This document shows, in pieces, positions 33,328 to 36,112 of a DNA stretch of 36,112 nt. The notes beneath the pieces are model-generated. The model was not told where the DNA came from. It ran no database searches and worked only from the letters and a program-made list of their open reading frames with translations. Numbering within the stretch: position 1 is the first letter of the stretch; each line of letters starts with the position of its first letter. The DNA is from Curtobacterium oceanosedimentum (GTDB lineage Bacteria > Actinomycetota > Actinomycetes > Actinomycetales > Microbacteriaceae), in the NCBI RefSeq assembly GCF_020297365.1, contig NZ_JAIXIG010000035.1, positions 1 to 36,112 on the forward strand. Direction: 5' to 3'. The translations under genes were made by a program, and so were the position numbers.

Positions 33328-33681
33328 GTGAAGTTCGTGGTGTACGGCGAGAACAAGGTGATGACCGGCGACGCGATCGCCGAGGCGGTGCTGGCCTACG
33401 CGGCGGCGCTCGGCGAGAACGGGACGACGGACATCGTCGAGATCCCCACGTCGGACGAGCACGGCGTCGGGGTGGCGACGGAGCTGCTCCTCGGTCCGGC
33501 CTCGCAGGTCATGGTCGAGCCGGCGCCGGACGACGACCTCGAGCCGGAGGACGAGGACCTGGTCAACGAGCTCACCCGCCGGACCGCCGAGGTCGGTGGT
33601 GGCCGCTTCATCGACGCGGCGTCCTCACACTCCGACGAGCCCGAGGCAAAGCGCCTCCGCACCGACCCCCCGAAGAACTGA
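33328..33681 (+). CDS. Hypothetical acidic protein, 117 residues
   Basis: Unrecognised soluble protein. The first part (FVVYGENKVMTGDAIAEAVL) has alternating strand and helix character; the middle is very acidic (PAPDDDLEPEDEDLV) and the end hydrophilic and basic (EAKRLRTDPPKN). GTG start at 33328 without a recognisable ribosome binding site. It might be divergently regulated with the AraC gene. Its end lies 27 bp from the converging GNAT gene. Confidence 0.65.
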   Translation: MKFVVYGENKVMTGDAIAEAVLAYAAALGENGTTDIVEIPTSDEHGVGVATELLLGPASQVMVEPAPDDDLEPEDEDLVNELTRRTAEVGGGRFIDAASSHSDEPEAKRLRTDPPKN

Positions 33682-33708
33682 CGCCGCAGCGCTGACCCCC
33701 GCCGCGGC

Positions 33709-34608
33709 TCAGGGCACCCGCACGAACCGCTGCGCCCCGCGCTCCCGCAACCGGAACCCCAGGCGCCGGTACAGCCCGATCGCCCCGGTGTTCCCGGCAG
33801 CCGCGTGCATGAGCGGCATCTCGCCCCGCTCCCGGATGCCGTGCGCCACGGCGAGGACCAGCCGCCGACCGAACCCCTGTCCGCGGTACCCCTCGTCCGT
33901 GCACACCGCGCTGATCTCGGTCCACCCCGGCGGGTGCAACCGCTCCCCCGCCATGGCGACGAGTCGGCCGTCCCGTCGGATGCCCAGGTAGGTGCCGAGC
34001 TCGATGGTGCGCGGCAGGAACGGCCCGGGCTTCGTCCGTTCCACCAGCGCGGTCATCTCCGGTACGTCGTCGGGCGTCAGCACGACCGCCTCGGCGTCGG
34101 GCTCCCCCGTCACCGCCTCACCGGTCAGCTGCACGCCGGCCACGCCCTCGACGAGCGCCCACCCGTCCGGCAGCGCTGCTGCACCACTCACCCCGAAGAC
34201 CGCACCGGTTCCGAGCAGCGCACGGACGTCCTCCCAGTCGGCCGCGGTGGGCCGCTCCGGGATCGCGGTGAACACCGAGACGTCCGGCTGGTAGCGGACG
34301 ACCTCGCCGCGGTGCTCGGCGAAGCGCGCGTGGTGGCCGTGCAGCGACGCCATGGCCGGCGCGTCGAGCATCCGCGTGTGGGTCCCGTCGTCGGCGAGCG
34401 TCAGGTCCAGGGTCCGTACCGCCGCGCCGCGGTCGTCTGCGCGGAACCCGAGGTCCTCGATCCACCGACGGTCACCGTCGGCCCACCCGCTCGTGTCCGC
34501 GACCACGGCCGGGGCGTACCGAGCGGTGGCGACCCCCACCACCTGCTCGGCGTCCGTGGCAGCGAGCAGGGCGACCTCACCGGGTCGGAGCGGTGCGGTC
34601 GTCGTCAT
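33709..34608 (-). CDS. GNAT-family N-acetyltransferase
   Basis: Acetyl-CoA-dependent transferase of 299 residues. The C-terminal GNAT domain (about 160-299) shows the acceptor-side strand WTEISAVCTDEGYRGQGFGRRL, with the R-G-x-G-F-G acetyl-CoA pyrophosphate loop, then MPLMHAAAGNTGAIGLYRRLGF. The N-terminal half looks like a degenerate second domain, as in tandem GNAT proteins. ATG at 34608 with GAGGATGG upstream; a slightly longer start at 34626 is less likely. Acceptor unknown. Confidence 0.87.
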   Translation of the reverse strand: MTTTAPLRPGEVALLAATDAEQVVGVATARYAPAVVADTSGWADGDRRWIEDLGFRADDRGAAVRTLDLTLADDGTHTRMLDAPAMASLHGHHARFAEHRGEVVRYQPDVSVFTAIPERPTAADWEDVRALLGTGAVFGVSGAAALPDGWALVEGVAGVQLTGEAVTGEPDAEAVVLTPDDVPEMTALVERTKPGPFLPRTIELGTYLGIRRDGRLVAMAGERLHPPGWTEISAVCTDEGYRGQGFGRRLVLAVAHGIRERGEMPLMHAAAGNTGAIGLYRRLGFRLRERGAQRFVRVP

Positions 34609-34642
34609 GCTTCCATCCTCGGGCACCGCACGACGGGTGGAC

Positions 34643-34690
34643 GACGGACGGGAGGCGCGGTGCCAGCCGGCACCGCGCCTCCCGTCGGTC
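34643..34690. terminator. Hairpin downstream of the small acidic protein gene
   Basis: 22-nt arms with one mismatch and an AGCC loop (34665-34668). It is identical to the hairpin at 18398 over more than 40 bases. It lies 12 bp past the stop of the minus-strand gene at 34702. Confidence 0.7.
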
Positions 34691-34701
34691 AGTGGTCGCC
34701 G

Positions 34702-34863
34702 CTACTGCGGGTCGGCGGGCTCGCCGCCCGAGTCGACGTCGCTGTCCTGCTGCGGGTCCTCCGTGGCATCGCCCGTGGACGACCCGTCGGGCAGGTCCTC
34801 GGTGTACTGCTGCTGGGTCTCGGTGGGATCGCTCGATCCGTCCGGTGTCGTCGAATCAGTCAT
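34702..34863 (-). CDS. Small acidic, disordered protein
   Basis: 53 residues dominated by Asp, Glu, Ser, Thr, Gln and Pro (for example DGSSDPTETQQQYTEDLPDG), without any hydrophobic core, so probably disordered. ATG at 34863; the ribosome binding site is weak. A strong hairpin follows its stop, which supports a real transcript. Function unknown. Confidence 0.55.
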   Translation of the reverse strand: MTDSTTPDGSSDPTETQQQYTEDLPDGSSTGDATEDPQQDSDVDSGGEPADPQ

Positions 34864-35056
34864 GTCCCGGACGGTACGCGGCACGGTCTGACGCCCGTCC
34901 AGCGACCTCGGACCGACGGTGCAGAACGTGTCCACGGGTTCTGCCGCACCGGCGTGTCGGGGTCGAGCCGCGCCTCCAGGTCGGATCCGGGCCCGATGCG
35001 CGACCGACGGCCGGGCGCAGACACCCGGCCAGGCGGACAGCACCCCGGGAACAGGA

Positions 35057-35082
35057 AAGGCCCCGGATTCCTCCGGGGCCTT
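35057..35082 (-). terminator. Terminator of tRNA-Leu
   Basis: An 11-bp perfect stem AAGGCCCCGGA/TCCGGGGCCTT around a 4-nt loop, extended by CAGGA/TCCTG with one bulge. On the minus strand it begins 13 bp after the encoded CCA of the tRNA and is followed by TTTCCTGTT. Confidence 0.75.
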
Positions 35083-35095
35083 CCTGTTCTTCGCC

Positions 35096-35182
35096 TGGTG
35101 CGCGAGGGGGGACTTGAACCCCCACGCCGTTTCCAGCACACGGACCTGAACCGTGCGCGTCTACCAATTCCGCCACTCGCGC
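35096..35182 (-). tRNA. tRNA-Leu (anticodon CAG), CCA encoded
   Basis: 87 nt including the 3' CCA. The acceptor stem GCGCGAG pairs with CTCGCGC. The D-arm is followed by the anticodon stem-loop with loop TTCAGGT, giving anticodon CAG for CUG codons. A long variable arm (class II) and the T-arm GGGGGTTCAAGTCCCCC follow. In mycobacteria too a leucine tRNA gene lies just upstream of fhaA. Confidence 0.95.
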
Positions 35183-35268
35183 CAGCCCGAAAACACTACC
35201 ACGCACAGACGGGTGCCAACGCCAACCACTACCATGCAGTGGTTGACGACCGACGACACGGGAGACGC
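35183..35268. promoter_or_regulatory. Divergent promoter region of tRNA-Leu and fhaA
   Basis: CACTACCACGCA (35194-35205) and CACTACCATGCA (35227-35238) are near-identical repeats 33 bp apart. On the minus strand each contains an extended -10 like sequence TGGTAGTG; the first, TGGTAGTGT, suits the tRNA promoter, with TTGGCA 15 bp upstream. An inverted repeat AACCACT-N7-AGTGGTT occupies 35224-35244. Confidence 0.45.
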
Positions 35269-35949
35269 ATGGGCCTGCTGGACAACTTCGAGCGAGGGTT
35301 GGAACGCGCCGTGAACGGCGCCTTCGCCAAGACCTTCCGCTCCGGGGTGCAGCCCGTCGAGATCTCGAGCACCCTCCGGCGCGAGCTCGACACCAAGGCT
35401 GCCGTGGTCTCCCGCGAGCGCATCCTCGTGCCGAACGAGTTCACCGTGCGCCTGGCGCCGCCGGACTTCACGCGCATGAACGACGTCGGCCGTCCGCTCA
35501 TCGACGAACTGACCCAGATGGTGCACCAACACGCCGTGGCGCAGAACTACTCGTTCTCCGGTCCGGTCACCATCCGCCTGCAGCAGGACGGCACACTGTC
35601 CACCGGCATCCTGCAGGTCGACTCCACCACCGTGCAGCGTGACGTCGCGTGGATCGCGGTCCTGGACATCGGGTCGCAGCGCCACCGTCTGCAGCGCGGA
35701 CGCACGGTGATCGGCCGCGGGAGCGACGCCGACATCACCATCGCGGACACCGGGACGAGCCGGAAGCACGTCGAGGTGCTGTGGGACGGCAAGCACGCGC
35801 AGGCCACCGATCTGGGCTCGACGAACGGCTCCAAGCTGAACGGGCAGCACTTCCAGCAGGCGATCGTGGAGCCGGACTCCACCATCGAGATCGGTCGTAC
35901 CCGTATGGTGTTCCGGGTGATCCCGGAGAACGACGGAGGTGCTCGATGA
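35269..35949 (+). CDS. fhaA: FhaA: DUF3662 and FHA domain protein
   Basis: Cytoplasmic phosphothreonine-binding protein of 226 residues, part of the PknA/PknB-controlled cell-wall and division network; in mycobacteria FhaA binds phosphorylated MviN/MurJ. The N-terminal DUF3662 domain (about 1-115) begins GLLDNFERGLERAVNGAFAK. The FHA domain (about 145-222) has TVIGRGSDADI, the Ser-Arg-Lys-His of TSRKHVEV and the STNGSKLNG loop, i.e. all phosphopeptide contacts. The linker is short, whereas mycobacterial FhaA has a long one. GGGAG stands 5 bases before the ATG at 35269; the long open frame upstream is a coincidence of high G+C. The stop overlaps fhaB (ATGA). Confidence 0.95.
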   Translation: MGLLDNFERGLERAVNGAFAKTFRSGVQPVEISSTLRRELDTKAAVVSRERILVPNEFTVRLAPPDFTRMNDVGRPLIDELTQMVHQHAVAQNYSFSGPVTIRLQQDGTLSTGILQVDSTTVQRDVAWIAVLDIGSQRHRLQRGRTVIGRGSDADITIADTGTSRKHVEVLWDGKHAQATDLGSTNGSKLNGQHFQQAIVEPDSTIEIGRTRMVFRVIPENDGGAR

Positions 35950-36112
35950 CCACAGGGCTGACCCTGCTCGTCCTGCGCTTCGCGTTCCTCGCGGTGCTCT
36001 GGCTGTTCGTCTTCGTGATCGTGTTCGCCCTGCGCAGTGACCTGTTCGGTCAGCGCGTGCGCACGATCCCGACCGATCCGAAGGCGGCCCCGTCGGGGCC
36101 GAGCACCCCCAC
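35946..36112 (+). CDS. fhaB: FhaB N-terminus (cut by the window edge)
   Basis: First 55 codons only. After TTG comes a long hydrophobic helix, LTLLVLRFAFLAVLWLFVFV, then ALRSDLFGQRVR and a Pro/Ser-rich linker. This matches FhaB, a single-span FHA protein; the FHA domain would follow beyond the window. The ATG overlaps the fhaA stop, the standard order of the fhaA-fhaB-pstP-rodA-pbpA-pknA-pknB cluster. Confidence 0.85.
   Translation, partial: MTTGLTLLVLRFAFLAVLWLFVFVIVFALRSDLFGQRVRTIPTDPKAAPSGPSTP

Noticed and set aside
33328..33681. Possibility that the acidic 117-residue gene is only a shadow of a minus-strand frame at 33396-33662.
   Set aside because: The plus-strand product has a balanced composition with ordered strand/helix character and an acidic segment, whereas the minus frame is Ser/Arg-rich; the plus strand is preferred, though without a known family.

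Overview
The window is high-GC DNA, roughly 70% G+C by eye, packed with genes on both strands. It looks like the chromosome of an actinobacterium, most likely of the Microbacteriaceae and Curtobacterium-like. The evidence is a NucS mismatch endonuclease, a heat-shock promoter with both CIRCE and HAIR elements, and at the right end a tRNA-Leu(CAG) next to fhaA and the start of fhaB. In actinobacteria fhaA-fhaB opens the cell-wall/Ser-Thr kinase cluster near oriC. No transposase, integrase, phage gene, rRNA or CRISPR array was seen. The genus assignment is inference.

Layout. 1-4.5 kb: an NCS1 nucleobase permease (-), then nucS, a HAD phosphatase and a CynX-type MFS transporter (+). 4.5-10.3 kb: mostly small single-gene functions (NmrA-type oxidoreductase, P-loop kinase, VOC protein, alpha/beta hydrolase, small membrane protein, Nudix hydrolase, TetR, type-B carboxylesterase). 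10.3-16.6 kb: carbohydrate block with an MFS sugar transporter (-) divergent from a sugar isomerase-like/Gfo-Idh oxidoreductase pair (+), then a glycogen debranching enzyme and a TetR regulator. Three palindromes of one pattern lie in front of the transporter, the isomerase and the tetR gene, suggesting one small regulon. 16.6-19.4 kb: stress block with a small protein plus MarR, hsp20 plus a membrane protein, and a manganese catalase. 19.5-23.3 kb: a 33-residue membrane peptide, a NarL-type two-component system, and a divergent TetR/NmrA pair.

23.2-30.9 kb is the most interesting region. It is a compact catabolic cluster read leftward: a xylose-isomerase-fold enzyme, a 3-hydroxyacid dehydrogenase of the 3HCDH family, an SDR, an ACS-type sugar-acid transporter, a fused DhaK-DhaL kinase and a divergent triose-phosphate isomerase homologue. 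A GntR/FCD repressor gene sits upstream, and an 18-bp perfect palindrome overlaps the -10 of the operon promoter. I read it as uptake of a sugar acid, oxidation and carbon loss to a tetrulose (probably L-erythrulose), phosphorylation by the kinase, and isomerisation by the TIM homologue. The substrate is not known from sequence.

31-36.1 kb: small membrane and hypothetical proteins, one 50-residue protein easily missed, an AraC regulator, a GNAT acetyltransferase, a small acidic protein, tRNA-Leu, fhaA and truncated fhaB. Throughout, G+C-rich hairpins of one sequence family sit just behind gene ends and probably act as terminators.
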